This document shows positions 9,422 through 18,963 of a DNA stretch of 64,000 nt, in pieces. The stretch's first letter is position 1. Every line of letters begins with the position of its first letter. The notes below the pieces were generated by a model. That model did no database searches and was not told the DNA's origin. It saw nothing but the letters and a program-made list of their open reading frames with translations. The stretch spans positions 1,984,001 through 2,048,000 of the forward strand of contig NZ_CP012201.1 in NCBI RefSeq assembly GCF_001191005.1, written 5' to 3'. The stretch comes from Massilia sp. NR 4-1 (GTDB taxonomy: Bacteria; Pseudomonadota; Gammaproteobacteria; Burkholderiales; Burkholderiaceae_D). The position numbers were made by a program, and so were the translations under genes.

Positions 9422-10351
9422 ATGACAAAGAATATCTTGATTATTGGCGGTACGCGTTTCTTCGGCAAGCTGCTGGTACGCCGGCTGCTGGCCGAGGGCC
9501 ACCAACTGACGCTGGCGACGCGCGGCAGGACCGGCGACGACTTCGGCGGCGCCGTACAACGCATCCACGTCGACCGGCGCGACGCCGCCGCCATGCGCGC
9601 CGCCTTCGCCCGCGCCAGCTATGACGTCGTGTATGACCAGATGTGCTACAGCCCTCTGGATGCCGCCATTTCCAACGAAGTCTTTGCCGGCCGGACTGCG
9701 CGCTACATCATGTCCTCCACCATCGAGGTCTACCGCCACCTGTGCGGAAGCGGACGGGCGCCGTTTGCCGAGGCGGCGCTGGACCTGGGTGCGGAGCGCA
9801 TCGACATGGCCTACCCCTGGCACGATCCAGCCTATGCGGAAGAAAGCTACGCTCCCGGCAAGCGCCAGGCCGAAGCCCTGCTTTACCGCGCCGCCGCCCT
9901 GCCCGTGGTCAGCGTACGCATAGCCCATGTGCTAGGAGGCCGCGACGATTTCACCGGCCGCCTGCGCCACTATGTTGAACTGGCTCGCCTCGGCCAGCCT
10001 TTGCCGCATAGCCGCAACGCCGCCGCCAGCTCCTTCCTCCATCCACAAGCGATCGCGGACTTTCTGGCCTGGACCGGCATGCAGGACTTTCTCGGGCCGG
10101 TCAATGCGGCCAATATCACGCTGTCGGCGCCCGCGCTGCAGCAACGCATCGGCCAGGTGCTGGGGGTCTCAGCGCATGCGCGGGCGGCAGCATCCAGCGC
10201 AGTGCAGCCCGGCCCCTTCGACTATGCCCTGCCCTACACGATGGATACGGCACGCGCGGCGGCTCTGGGCCACCATTTCGAGGGCGACGGCGTCTGGCTG
10301 GACGCCTTGATACGCGAGCATGCGGCGGCAGCGCAAGGAGCGGCGGCATGA
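9422..10351 (+). CDS. NAD-dependent epimerase/dehydratase family protein
   Basis: A 309-residue extended short-chain dehydrogenase/reductase. The start MTKNILIIGGTRFFGKLLVRR contains the Rossmann GGTxxxG nucleotide-binding loop, and YAPGK supplies the YxxxK catalytic pair. The fold resembles nucleoside-diphosphate-sugar epimerases, but substrate is not readable. The start codon has a strong AGGAGGATAGC ribosome site. It overlaps the next gene (LysE family) by four bases and is divergent from the LysR regulator, its likely controller. Confidence 0.82.
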   Translation: MTKNILIIGGTRFFGKLLVRRLLAEGHQLTLATRGRTGDDFGGAVQRIHVDRRDAAAMRAAFARASYDVVYDQMCYSPLDAAISNEVFAGRTARYIMSSTIEVYRHLCGSGRAPFAEAALDLGAERIDMAYPWHDPAYAEESYAPGKRQAEALLYRAAALPVVSVRIAHVLGGRDDFTGRLRHYVELARLGQPLPHSRNAAASSFLHPQAIADFLAWTGMQDFLGPVNAANITLSAPALQQRIGQVLGVSAHARAAASSAVQPGPFDYALPYTMDTARAAALGHHFEGDGVWLDALIREHAAAAQGAAA

Positions 10352-10950
10352 GCGGCCTGGTTCATCTCCCGGCCTTTATTGCCGCCGCCCTGATGGTGAT
10401 TTTCTCGCCCGGTCCCGGCACGCTGTATGTGGCAGGCCAGGTCCAGCATTCGCTGCCGCGCGCCTGGCAGGCCACGGCGGGCGTGGTGATCGGCGACCTG
10501 CTGCTGATCGCCTTGTCGGCACTCGGCTTTGCGGCCCTGATCGCACGCTGGCCTGTGCTGCTGGATATATTCAAGATCGGCGGCGCCCTGTACCTGCTGT
10601 GGCTGGGAGTTGCGATGTACCGTACGCCGCCACGGCTCGATGGCGGCAGCGCGGCGCCGGGCAGCCTGCTGCGCGCCGTACTGATTACCGTGACCAATCC
10701 CAAGCCCATCCTCTTTTTCGGCGCCTTCTTCCCGCTCTTTATCGACCATGGCGCCGGCGGCACGCTGCGCAGTTTCATGCTGCTGGGCGTGCTGTTCGAG
10801 ATCATGAATGTGCTGTACTTCGCGGGCGTGATCGCGCTGGTGGCGCGCCTGCGCGGCTTGCGCGCGCCGGGCAGGCTGCGCGGCCTGCCCTTGCATAGGC
10901 TCAGTGGCGGCGGCCTGATGCTGTGCGCCGCCTTTGTGCTGCTGGCTTAG
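10348..10950 (+). CDS. LysE/RhtB family amino-acid efflux translocator
   Basis: A 200-residue inner-membrane protein with about six hydrophobic helices. The N-terminal block with FSPGPGTLYVAGQ and the central VTNPKPILFF segment match the LysE/RhtB superfamily, which exports amino acids or related compounds. The ATG overlaps the stop of the epimerase-like gene (ATGA), implying translational coupling. The 3' end overlaps the convergent amidohydrolase by four bases (TTAG). Substrate unknown. Confidence 0.88.
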   Translation: MSGLVHLPAFIAAALMVIFSPGPGTLYVAGQVQHSLPRAWQATAGVVIGDLLLIALSALGFAALIARWPVLLDIFKIGGALYLLWLGVAMYRTPPRLDGGSAAPGSLLRAVLITVTNPKPILFFGAFFPLFIDHGAGGTLRSFMLLGVLFEIMNVLYFAGVIALVARLRGLRAPGRLRGLPLHRLSGGGLMLCAAFVLLA

Positions 10951-12239
10951 TCCAGCGTGCCGGGACGCTTGTAGACCACCCCGTCCTTCATCACGAAGTG
11001 CACCTGCTGCAGGACGCTGATATCGCGCAGCGGGTCGCCGCTGACGGCCACGATGTCGGCCGCGAAGCCCGGTTCCAGCGAGCCAAGACGGCTGGACTGG
11101 TTCAGCAGTTCGGCCGCCGACAAGGTGGCGGAACGGATCGCCTCCAGCGGCGGCATGCCCGCCTCCACCATATAGGCGAACTCCCTGCCATTCAGCCCAT
11201 GCGGGAAGACGGCGGCATCGGTGCCAAAGGCGATCTTCACACCAGCCTTGTAGGCCTTGGCGAACGTCTCCAGCATATGCGTGCCGATGGCGGCGGCCTT
11301 GGGACGCACCAGGGGCGAATAGTAATCCGCCTCCTTGGCCTTCTCGGTCACGTACTTCCCGGCCGAGAGGGTCGGCACGTACCAGGCGCCGGTCTTCTTG
11401 AACAGGGCGATGGCTTCGTCGTCCATGAAGGTACCGTGCTCGATCGAATCGACACCGGCGCGCAGGGCGCGCTTCATGCCTTCCGTGCCGTGGGCATGGG
11501 CGGCGACGCGATAGCCGTAGTCCTTGGCGGTGGCGACGATGGAGCGCAGTTCCTCATCCGAAAACTGCGAGTTCTGGCCGCTGGCGGCCTGGCTCAGCAC
11601 ACCACCGGTGGCGGTGATCTTGATCAGGTCCGCGCCTTCCTTGTAGCGGGCGCGCACCGCTTCGCGCGCTTCCTGCGGGCTGTTGACCACGCCCTGCTCC
11701 GGTCCCGGCACACCTTTCAGCCGGCGCAGCTCGCGCGACAAGCCATTGGTGGGATCGGCATGGCCGCCCGTGGTGGCAATGGCCTGGCCGGAAGTGAACA
11801 TGCGCGGTCCCGGCACGTGGCCGGCATCGATGGCGCGCTTCAGCGCAATATTCAGGCCATCGGATGCGCCCATATCGCGCACGGTAGTGAAGCCCGCCTT
11901 CAGCGTGCGCTCGGCAAAAGGCACGGAGCGCAAGGCCTGGTCGGCCACGTCGCCGGTCAATTGGGAGCGCAGTTCCTCGATCTGCTTGCGGCTTTCGCCG
12001 CTCATATGCACATGCATATCGATCAGTCCGGGCAGACAGGAATAGGCGCTCAAGTCGACATCGCCCTTGCCCTGGGTGGGCGCCAGCGATTTCACGGCGC
12101 CGTTTTCGATGGCAACCGTGACCTTCTCGCGCCATACGCCTGCCTTCACATCCAGCAAACGGCCGCAATCGACCGTTTGCGTCGCAGCGCCAGCGCTATT
12201 CACAACCAGTAACAGACCTGCCAGGGACAGCTTATGCAT
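10947..12239 (-). CDS. Exported metal-dependent amidohydrolase
   Basis: A 430-residue amidohydrolase-superfamily enzyme of the imidazolonepropionase/Xaa-Pro dipeptidase-like group. After a signal peptide (MHKLSLAGLLLVVNSAGA) come the metal-binding LIDMHVHMSG motif and later His residues (AAHAHGTEG, SIEHGTFMDD) and FGTDAAVFPHG. The ATG at 12239 has AAGGAGGAG just upstream, which rules out the longer frame to 12332. It starts 16 bases after the OPT transporter stop, so the pair probably forms an operon in which exported hydrolysis of peptide-like compounds is linked to uptake (inference). Confidence 0.87.
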   Translation of the reverse strand: MHKLSLAGLLLVVNSAGAATQTVDCGRLLDVKAGVWREKVTVAIENGAVKSLAPTQGKGDVDLSAYSCLPGLIDMHVHMSGESRKQIEELRSQLTGDVADQALRSVPFAERTLKAGFTTVRDMGASDGLNIALKRAIDAGHVPGPRMFTSGQAIATTGGHADPTNGLSRELRRLKGVPGPEQGVVNSPQEAREAVRARYKEGADLIKITATGGVLSQAASGQNSQFSDEELRSIVATAKDYGYRVAAHAHGTEGMKRALRAGVDSIEHGTFMDDEAIALFKKTGAWYVPTLSAGKYVTEKAKEADYYSPLVRPKAAAIGTHMLETFAKAYKAGVKIAFGTDAAVFPHGLNGREFAYMVEAGMPPLEAIRSATLSAAELLNQSSRLGSLEPGFAADIVAVSGDPLRDISVLQQVHFVMKDGVVYKRPGTLD

Positions 12240-12255
12240 GCACTCCTCCTTGAGT

Positions 12256-14511
12256 TTAGGTTTGCTTCTTCTCCCTTGCCACCCACAACAACAGACCCAT
12301 GATAAACGCATACGGCAGCAGTGACAGCGCATCGGCCGATGCCCCGCTGTAGAACGGATTGCTATGCTCCGCCCAATTGCCCATCATGGCATCGAAATTG
12401 GTCAGCACGCCCGCCGTGATGGCGATGACGATACCGGCCAGCGCGCCGCCGGCGATATAGCCGGAAGCCAGCAGCACGCCTTCGCTGCGGTCGCCCGCCG
12501 CCTGTTTTTCCTCCTCGTTCAGCTTCGCGTACTGCGGCAGCGTGTTGTTGCGGCGGTCGGCCAGCCAGCGCAGCACGCCGCCGATCGCCACCGGCAGCGT
12601 CGCCGACAGCGGCAGATACACGCCCACCGCGAAAGACAGCGACTGAATGCCCGCCAGCTCCAGCACCACGGCCGCCATCACGCCCAGGATCACCAGCGTC
12701 CAGGGCAGTTGCTGATCGAGGATGCCCTTGATAATGTAAGACATCAGCACCGCCTTGGGCGCATCGTATTTTTTCACCTCGGTGCCGTCCGGGCGCTTGC
12801 TGTGCGTGCCATTGATGCCCGGATCGACCAGGTACACGGCCTTGCCCTGCTCATCGATCAGGTATTTACCAGCCGGGCCACCCTCGGCATCGGTCTTCTG
12901 CCACACCTTGTACACCTTGCTGTCGCCGGCAGCCTGCGGGCCATGCAACTGCGCCGTCGCGCTCAGCTTCGAAGCATCCGTGCTCAGGCCCGGCGCCACC
13001 TGGGCCGCAGGCACATACACGGTGCTCGATTCATTCAATTGCAGCAGGATAGGACCAAGCAGCAGGGCCGAAGCCAGCGAACCGGCCAGAATCGCATACT
13101 GCTGCAGGCGCGGCGTGGAGCCAACCAGGAAGCCGGTCTTCAAATCCTGCGAAGTGGTGCCCGCATTGGCCGAGGCAATGCAGACGATGGCGCCGACGGA
13201 CAGCGCCGTCACGTAATACTGGCCGCCGGTCCAGCCCATGATGAGGAAGATCAGGCAGGTGAACAGCAGGGTCGCCACCGCCATGCCGGAGGTAGGATTG
13301 GACGAGGAACCAATCTCGCCCGTCAGGCGCGAGGACACGGTCGAGAACAGGAAACCGAATACGAGAATCAGCAGCGCGCCCAGCACATTCATATGCAGCG
13401 GCGTGGCGGCCGTGATGACGGCGATGATGCCGAGGCAGCCGATCACCACCCATTTCATCGGGATATCGCGTTCGGTGCGCTTGCTCGTATCGGCCTTGCT
13501 GCCTTTGCCGATGCCGGCCAGGCCCGCCGCCAGGCTGTTCCAGATCATCGGCATGGCGCGGCACAGGCTGATCAAGCCGCCCGCCGCCACGGCACCCGCG
13601 CCGATATACAGGATATAGGCGCTGCGCACCTCATTCGGCCCCATTTCGGAAATCAGCGTGCTGCCCGGCGCCAGGATGGTGGTCAGCGGGTCGCCGAAGA
13701 ATTTGATCATGGGGATCAGCAGCAGATAGGACAGCACGCCGCCCGCCGCCATCGTCAGCGCGATACGCGAGCCGATGATATAGCCAACGCCCAGCAGCTC
13801 GGGCGACACTTCAGCGCCCACGGAACCGCCCTTGAGCGGCGCGCCGAACACCACTTCCGGCGTATCCTTCCAGCCTTTGAAGGAGACGTTCAGCGCCTTG
13901 TACAGCAGACCGATGCCAAAGCCGCCGAAGATGATGCGCGCGCGGCGCTTGGCATCGCGCGCCGCTTCCGATTCCGCTTGCAGGCTTTCGCCCGCGGCCA
14001 GGCGCGAACTGTCGGTGGCGGCGGCCTTCAGCACTTCGGCGCACGCCGTCCCTTCCGGGAATTTCAGCTCGCGGTGCTGGTCGACGATCATGGTGCGGCG
14101 CATCGGGATCATCATCAGGATGCCGAGCAGGCCGCCCAGCACGCCCACCAGCATCACGCGCGAGATTTCCAGGTCGAAGCCGAGAATGAGGATGGCGGGC
14201 ATGGTCACGCCCAGGCCAAAAGCGATCGACTCACCGGCCGAGCCGGCGGTCTGGGTGATGCTGTTCTCCAGGATGCTGGAATCCTTGCCGCCCAGTTTCT
14301 TGGCCAGGCCGAAGACCGTAATGGCGATCACCGCCACCGGAATCGAAGCGCTGACGGTCAGGCCGACTTTCAGCACCAGATACAAGGAGGAAGCGCCAAA
14401 CACCATGCCCAGCAAGGTGCCGAGGAACAGGGCGCGGAAAGTCAGCTCCGGCAGCTTGGCCTCATCCGGGATATAGGGGCGAACCGGCGCGGGGTGGGGA
14501 TCGAGGGGCAT
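12256..14511 (-). CDS. OPT family oligopeptide transporter
   Basis: A 751-residue polytopic inner-membrane protein of the OPT/YSL family, which imports oligopeptides or metal-chelate complexes. The N-terminal ELTFRALFLGTLLGMVFGA and the block with SSSNPTSGMAVATLL are typical. About fourteen hydrophobic helices are visible, with a polar loop of roughly 100 residues near residues 510-610 that probably faces the periplasm. The ATG at 14511 (MPLDPHPAP) has an AGGATT upstream. It leads the two-gene unit with the amidohydrolase. Confidence 0.9.
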   Translation of the reverse strand: MPLDPHPAPVRPYIPDEAKLPELTFRALFLGTLLGMVFGASSLYLVLKVGLTVSASIPVAVIAITVFGLAKKLGGKDSSILENSITQTAGSAGESIAFGLGVTMPAILILGFDLEISRVMLVGVLGGLLGILMMIPMRRTMIVDQHRELKFPEGTACAEVLKAAATDSSRLAAGESLQAESEAARDAKRRARIIFGGFGIGLLYKALNVSFKGWKDTPEVVFGAPLKGGSVGAEVSPELLGVGYIIGSRIALTMAAGGVLSYLLLIPMIKFFGDPLTTILAPGSTLISEMGPNEVRSAYILYIGAGAVAAGGLISLCRAMPMIWNSLAAGLAGIGKGSKADTSKRTERDIPMKWVVIGCLGIIAVITAATPLHMNVLGALLILVFGFLFSTVSSRLTGEIGSSSNPTSGMAVATLLFTCLIFLIMGWTGGQYYVTALSVGAIVCIASANAGTTSQDLKTGFLVGSTPRLQQYAILAGSLASALLLGPILLQLNESSTVYVPAAQVAPGLSTDASKLSATAQLHGPQAAGDSKVYKVWQKTDAEGGPAGKYLIDEQGKAVYLVDPGINGTHSKRPDGTEVKKYDAPKAVLMSYIIKGILDQQLPWTLVILGVMAAVVLELAGIQSLSFAVGVYLPLSATLPVAIGGVLRWLADRRNNTLPQYAKLNEEEKQAAGDRSEGVLLASGYIAGGALAGIVIAITAGVLTNFDAMMGNWAEHSNPFYSGASADALSLLPYAFIMGLLLWVAREKKQT

Positions 14512-14668
14512 TACGGGAATCCTATAGAGACATTGCTGCAAAAATGCAGCCGGAACTATGGCACAAAGCGCCCCGCCGTGAAAAGTATTTTTCCCGCCCT
14601 GCCACGGCGCGGGGGCGGCTTGGCGCTTGGTCTATAATTGCCCGACTTTGCCACCGTGAGAACGCGTC

Positions 14669-17032
14669 TTGACTGCTCCCTCCCCTGCTTCGCCCAAGCT
14701 GCTGAACCGCCGCAATCTGAAAATCGCACTGATCGCCACCGCTGTCGCCGGCGCGCTGGGCGCAGCGGCGGTGGCCGGCTATATGGCCCTGTACATCGCC
14801 CCCAACCTGCCCTCGCTGGAAGCGGTCACCGATTACAAGCCCAAGATCCCGCTGCGCATCTACACGGCGGACAAAGTATTGATCGGCGAATTCGGTGAAG
14901 AGCACCGCGATTTCGTGGCCATCAAAGACGTGCCGGCAATGATGAAGAAGGCGCTGCTGGCCATCGAGGACACGCAGTTCTACGAGCACGGCGGCATCAA
15001 CTGGAAGCGCGGCCTCGGCGCCGCCGTCGCCAATCTGAGCGGGGGCTTCCGCCAGGGCGGCTCCACCATCACCATGCAGGTGGCGCGCAATTTCTTCCTG
15101 ACGCGGGACAAGATCCTGTCGCGCAAGCTGAACGAGATCATGCTGGCCTATAAGATCGAAGCGGCGCTGAGCAAGGACGAGATTCTGGAGCTGTACATGA
15201 ACCAGATCTACCTGGGCCAGCGCTCCTATGGCTTCAGCAGCGCGGCGCGCACCTACTTCGGCAAGTCGCTGAAAGAGCTGTCGATTGCCGAGACGGCGAT
15301 GCTGGCCGGCCTGCCGCAGAACCCGGCGCGCCATAACCCGGCCGTCAATCCCAAGCGCGCCAAACAGCGCCAGCACCAGGTGCTGAAACGTCTGCGCGAC
15401 CTGGATTACATCACCGAAGCCGACTATCAGAAAGCACTGCACGAGCCGCTGCACGTCAATACGCGCGGCCAGGAATACGACACCCACGCGGAGTATGTGG
15501 CCGAACTGGCGCGCCAGGCCGTGGTGGCCGAGTACAAGGAAGAAGCCTACACGCGCGGCATCAACGTCTACACTACCATCCTGCACGCCGACCAGGACGC
15601 GGCCTACGAATCGCTGCGCCGCAACGTGATCGCTTACGACCAGCGCCACGGCTATCGCGGCCCGGAAGCCTTCATCGAACTGCCAGCCGAAGAGGAAAAG
15701 CGCGACGAAGCGATCGACGAGGCCCTTGCCCGCCGTCCGAATATGGACCGTCTGATCGCCGCCGTGGTGCTGCAAGCCTCGCCCAAGTCCGTGAAGGTGG
15801 AAACGGCCGACGGCGAGGAAGTGGAAATCAGCGGCGACGGCCTGAAACTGGCCGCAACGGCGCTGAGCGACAACGCCAAGCCGGCCATCAAGCTGCGCCC
15901 GGGCGCCGTGATCCGCGTCGCTCGCAACGAGAAAAAAGCCTGGGCCATCAGCCAGGTGCCGAAAGTGGCGGCGGCCTTCGTCTCCCTCGACGCCAATACC
16001 GGCGCCTATCACGCCCTGGTGGGCGGCTTCGACTTTGGCCAGCAGAAATTCAACCACGTTACCCAGGCCTGGCGCCAGCCGGGATCGGCGATGAAGCCCT
16101 TCATCTATTCGGCAGCGGTGGAAAAAGGCTACGGCCCCGCCACGCTGATCAACGACGTGCCGCTGGAAATGCCAGGCTCGGAAACCGGCGGCGAACCATG
16201 GCGTCCGCAAAACGACGACGGCAAATTCGATGGTCCGATCAGCATGCGCCGTTCGCTGGCCGTATCCAAGAACGTGGCCTCGGTACGCCTGCTGCGCGCC
16301 ATCGGCGTGCCGTATGCCCATGAATACATCGGCAAGTTCGGCTTCGATGGCGCGCGCCAGCCGAAAAACCTGACCATGACCCTCGGTACGGGCTCGGTCA
16401 CGCCGCTGCAAATGGCCGGCGCCTATGCCGTCTTCGCCAACGGCGGCTACCGCGTCCAGCCCTATCTGATTGCGCGCATTACCGACGCCAAGGGCGCGCT
16501 GCTATCCGAAACCAAGGTCCCGGCGCCAGCCCAGGAAAGCGCACGCGTGCTCGATGCGCGCAATGTCTTCATCACCGACAGCATGCTGCGCGAAGTGACG
16601 CGCAGCGGCACCGGCGCCGCCGCCACGCCGCGCGTGGGCCGCAGCGACCTGGCCGGCAAGACCGGCACCACCAACGATGCCGTGGACGGCTGGTTCGCCG
16701 GTTATGGCGGCGGCATCGTGGGCGTGGCCTGGATGGGCTACGACGATCCTAAATCGCTGGGCGGCCGCGAATTCGGCGCCACGCTCGCCATGCCGATCTG
16801 GATCGACTATATGCGTGTGGCCCTGGCCAAGCGGCCGCCGGTGGAACGCGCGGCGCCAGAGGGCGTGGTGCAGCTGAACGGCGACTGGATCTATGAGGAA
16901 TACATGAACGACACCACCGCGCGCGGCATCGACCTGGAAGGCGAACCGCCCGGCGAGGCCGCGCCGGAAACGGCGCCGGAGTCCCCGACTGCGCCGCCTA
17001 CAACACCAGCCCCGGCTCCGGCGGGGACTTGA
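14669..17032 (+). CDS. mrcA: Penicillin-binding protein 1A
   Basis: Bifunctional peptidoglycan synthase. One N-terminal membrane anchor (about residues 17-42) is followed by a GT51 glycosyltransferase domain with catalytic Glu100 in AIEDTQFYEHGG and GGSTITMQVARN, then a transpeptidase domain with active Ser473 (PGSAMKPF), SKN and K664 of the KTGTT box. The C-terminus is a Pro/Ala/Glu-rich tail. The best-fitting start is a TTG at 14669; a GTG at 14656 is in another frame. At 787 residues it matches class A enzymes. In many betaproteobacteria this gene is next to pilMNOPQ; here those genes are absent. Confidence 0.93.
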   Translation: MTAPSPASPKLLNRRNLKIALIATAVAGALGAAAVAGYMALYIAPNLPSLEAVTDYKPKIPLRIYTADKVLIGEFGEEHRDFVAIKDVPAMMKKALLAIEDTQFYEHGGINWKRGLGAAVANLSGGFRQGGSTITMQVARNFFLTRDKILSRKLNEIMLAYKIEAALSKDEILELYMNQIYLGQRSYGFSSAARTYFGKSLKELSIAETAMLAGLPQNPARHNPAVNPKRAKQRQHQVLKRLRDLDYITEADYQKALHEPLHVNTRGQEYDTHAEYVAELARQAVVAEYKEEAYTRGINVYTTILHADQDAAYESLRRNVIAYDQRHGYRGPEAFIELPAEEEKRDEAIDEALARRPNMDRLIAAVVLQASPKSVKVETADGEEVEISGDGLKLAATALSDNAKPAIKLRPGAVIRVARNEKKAWAISQVPKVAAAFVSLDANTGAYHALVGGFDFGQQKFNHVTQAWRQPGSAMKPFIYSAAVEKGYGPATLINDVPLEMPGSETGGEPWRPQNDDGKFDGPISMRRSLAVSKNVASVRLLRAIGVPYAHEYIGKFGFDGARQPKNLTMTLGTGSVTPLQMAGAYAVFANGGYRVQPYLIARITDAKGALLSETKVPAPAQESARVLDARNVFITDSMLREVTRSGTGAAATPRVGRSDLAGKTGTTNDAVDGWFAGYGGGIVGVAWMGYDDPKSLGGREFGATLAMPIWIDYMRVALAKRPPVERAAPEGVVQLNGDWIYEEYMNDTTARGIDLEGEPPGEAAPETAPESPTAPPTTPAPAPAGT

Positions 17033-17126
17033 CTAGACAAGTCCCACCATAGCGGTGATAGAATCCCGGTAAATACTCACAAATAATCACCGTTGCAATT
17101 TTGACTAGCCTGGCCGGGACCGGGAA

Positions 17127-18125
17127 ATGAGAAGAAGAACAATCCTTCATAGCGCAGCCGCCGCCATGGCGCTAGCCGCCCTGCCGGGCGCGCTGGCCCA
17201 GGTGCGTCCGCAGCGCGTCTATATGATCCTGTACCGGGGCGAGACCGGCGTGGAGCGCGGCTTCCGCGACTACTTCACGCTCAACCGCATTCCGGTCGAA
17301 TTCATCATCCGCAATGTGGACTTCGACGCCAGCAAGGTGCCGGCCCTGATTGCCGAGGCGCGCGAACTGAAGGTCGATCTGGTCTACACCTATGGCACCG
17401 CCGTCACCATGGCGGTGGCAGGCCGGGAAGGCAGCGCCGATCCAGCCCGCAATATCACCAATATCCCCATCGTGTTTACCATGGTGGCTGCGCCCCAGGC
17501 CTGCGGCATCGTCAAGTCGCTCGCCTCCTCGCGCCGCAATGTGACGGGCGTATCCCATGTGGTGCCGGTACGGCAGCAGATGAACGCCATCCGCGCCTAC
17601 CGCCGCTTCGAGCGCATCGCCGCCCTGTACAACCCGGCCGAGCCGAATGCCGTGGTCAATATGCGCGAGTGGCGCGCCCTGGCGGCACAGGAGCATTTCC
17701 AGCTGATCGAAAAACCGGTGCCGCTGGACGATCAAGGCAAACCGCTGGCCGAAGCCCTGCCCGGCATCATCGAGGAGCTGGCGCAGCAGGCGGACCTGCT
17801 GTACCTTGGGCCGGACAGCTTCCTGATGGCGCACCGCAAGCAGCTCACCGAAGTCGCGCTGGCCCAGCGCCTGCCCACCTTCAGCGCGGTGGAAGCCGGC
17901 CTGCGCGAGGGCCGCGCCCTGTTTGGCCTGGTTTCCGGTTACGAGAACCTGGGCCGGCTCGCTGCCCACAAGGCGGTGCAAATCCTGCGCCACCGCGTCA
18001 AGCCGGCCGCCCTGCCGATCGAGACCCTGCCGCGCTTCAGCTATCTGGTGAATATGTCGGTGGCCGAAGAACTCAAACTCTACCCGCCGGCCAAGGTGCT
18101 GCAGTACGCGGAGCAAATACGATAA
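17127..18125 (+). CDS. ABC-transporter substrate-binding protein (PF04392/TrpX-like)
   Basis: A 332-residue exported binding protein. An N-terminal signal with two to three arginines (MRRRTILHSAAAAMALAALPG) is followed by a two-lobed periplasmic-binding fold of the TrpX-like family; ARELKVDLVYTYGTAVTMAVAG and VTGVSHVVPVRQQMNAIR are typical. No permease or ATPase gene is adjacent, so it is either an orphan or works as a sensor input. It is the last ordinary-looking gene before the AT-richer block. Confidence 0.8.
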   Translation: MRRRTILHSAAAAMALAALPGALAQVRPQRVYMILYRGETGVERGFRDYFTLNRIPVEFIIRNVDFDASKVPALIAEARELKVDLVYTYGTAVTMAVAGREGSADPARNITNIPIVFTMVAAPQACGIVKSLASSRRNVTGVSHVVPVRQQMNAIRAYRRFERIAALYNPAEPNAVVNMREWRALAAQEHFQLIEKPVPLDDQGKPLAEALPGIIEELAQQADLLYLGPDSFLMAHRKQLTEVALAQRLPTFSAVEAGLREGRALFGLVSGYENLGRLAAHKAVQILRHRVKPAALPIETLPRFSYLVNMSVAEELKLYPPAKVLQYAEQIR

Positions 18126-18146
18126 TATTTAACTTTTTGCTTGAGT

Positions 18147-18371
18147 ATGGACCTGCAAAAAGGACAGATTATCGAATTCGATGGCCTGCCGGCCGTAGTC
18201 GTTGGCCTTGCTGGCGATCCCGACGTTCCCGAGGACCATGTAGCCCTATGGTTTGGCTGCCCTGACGCCATTCGCAAATCTCGCGGCGGACACGGCGGAA
18301 TTATTCCCGAAGTGTGGACGGTGCCGATTGATCTGTGCGATCCCGGAGTGACGCCCGTGTTTAAGCATTAA
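18147..18371 (+). CDS. Small hypothetical protein upstream of NADAR gene
   Basis: A 74-residue soluble protein, MDLQKGQIIEFDGLPAVVVG onward, rich in beta-prone residues; it may form a small SH3-like barrel (inference). I do not recognise the family. A TTG two codons upstream is an alternative start. Its stop codon lies inside a hairpin that ends one base before the NADAR start, so the two genes are probably expressed together. It is not a recognised antitoxin or toxin. Confidence 0.6.
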   Translation: MDLQKGQIIEFDGLPAVVVGLAGDPDVPEDHVALWFGCPDAIRKSRGGHGGIIPEVWTVPIDLCDPGVTPVFKH

Positions 18372-18393
18372 AATGGCATTTTAGGTGCTTAAA
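18360..18393 (+). promoter_or_regulatory. Hairpin between the 74-aa gene and the NADAR gene
   Basis: Two nested arm pairs: TTTAAGCA with TGCTTAAA, and TAAAATG with CATTTTA, separated by single or double mismatches. The stop codon of the upstream gene is inside it, and the NADAR ATG at 18395 starts one base after its end. No Shine-Dalgarno is visible for NADAR. It could control translation as RNA or be a palindromic operator as DNA. Confidence 0.6.
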
Positions 18394-18394
18394 T

Positions 18395-18949
18395 ATGCTT
18401 GATACTCAAATCGTTGAAGATCTGAAATCCCGCTTCAATAGCGGCGAGAAATTTAAATATGTATTCTTCTGGGGCCATCAACCCGGAAAGAATGGGGTTA
18501 CGGCTTCCTGCTTCAGCCAATGGTATGAAGCTCCGTTCACAGTGGATGGGGAGCGCTACCTCACCGCCGAGCATTTCATGATGGCCGAGAAAGCCAGGCT
18601 GTTCAATGACCAGGCGATCAGGACTCAAGTCTTGAATGCCGCCACCCCGGAAGAGGCAAAAGCGCTTGGCCGGCAAGTGCGCGGCTTTGACGAAGCGGTC
18701 TGGCTCGCACAGCGATATGCAATCGTCGTCCGCGCCAATGAAGCGAAATTCGCTCAAAATCCGGACCTTGGCCAGTTTCTACAGCAAACAGGGAAGCGCA
18801 TTCTCGTTGAGGCCAGTCCGGTCGATCGGATCTGGGGTATTGGCCTTGCCCAGGATGATGAAAAGGCCTCCAACCCCAATAAATGGCGCGGACTGAATCT
18901 CCTGGGCTTCGCTCTCATGCAGGTACGCGACCAGCAAAACGCTGCTTAA
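18395..18949 (+). CDS. NADAR family protein (YbiA/RibX-like N-glycosidase)
   Basis: A 184-residue NADAR-domain enzyme. Family members cleave N-glycosidic bonds in riboflavin intermediates or remove ADP-ribose from guanine in DNA as antitoxins to DarT2-like toxins. Visible motifs: FFWGHQ near the N-terminus, FSQWYEAPFTVDGERYLTAEH with the conserved Glu, and the C-terminal LVEASPVDRIWGIG. No ADP-ribosyltransferase gene is adjacent. It directly follows a 74-aa gene and precedes a DinB gene by 14 bases. Confidence 0.88.
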   Translation: MLDTQIVEDLKSRFNSGEKFKYVFFWGHQPGKNGVTASCFSQWYEAPFTVDGERYLTAEHFMMAEKARLFNDQAIRTQVLNAATPEEAKALGRQVRGFDEAVWLAQRYAIVVRANEAKFAQNPDLGQFLQQTGKRILVEASPVDRIWGIGLAQDDEKASNPNKWRGLNLLGFALMQVRDQQNAA

Positions 18950-18963
18950 CTTGAACCCTTTCC

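Noticed and set aside
12364..14637. A 757-codon plus-strand open frame opposite the OPT transporter
   Set aside because: Antisense shadow of a conserved gene, with the same Arg/Gln/His-rich composition.
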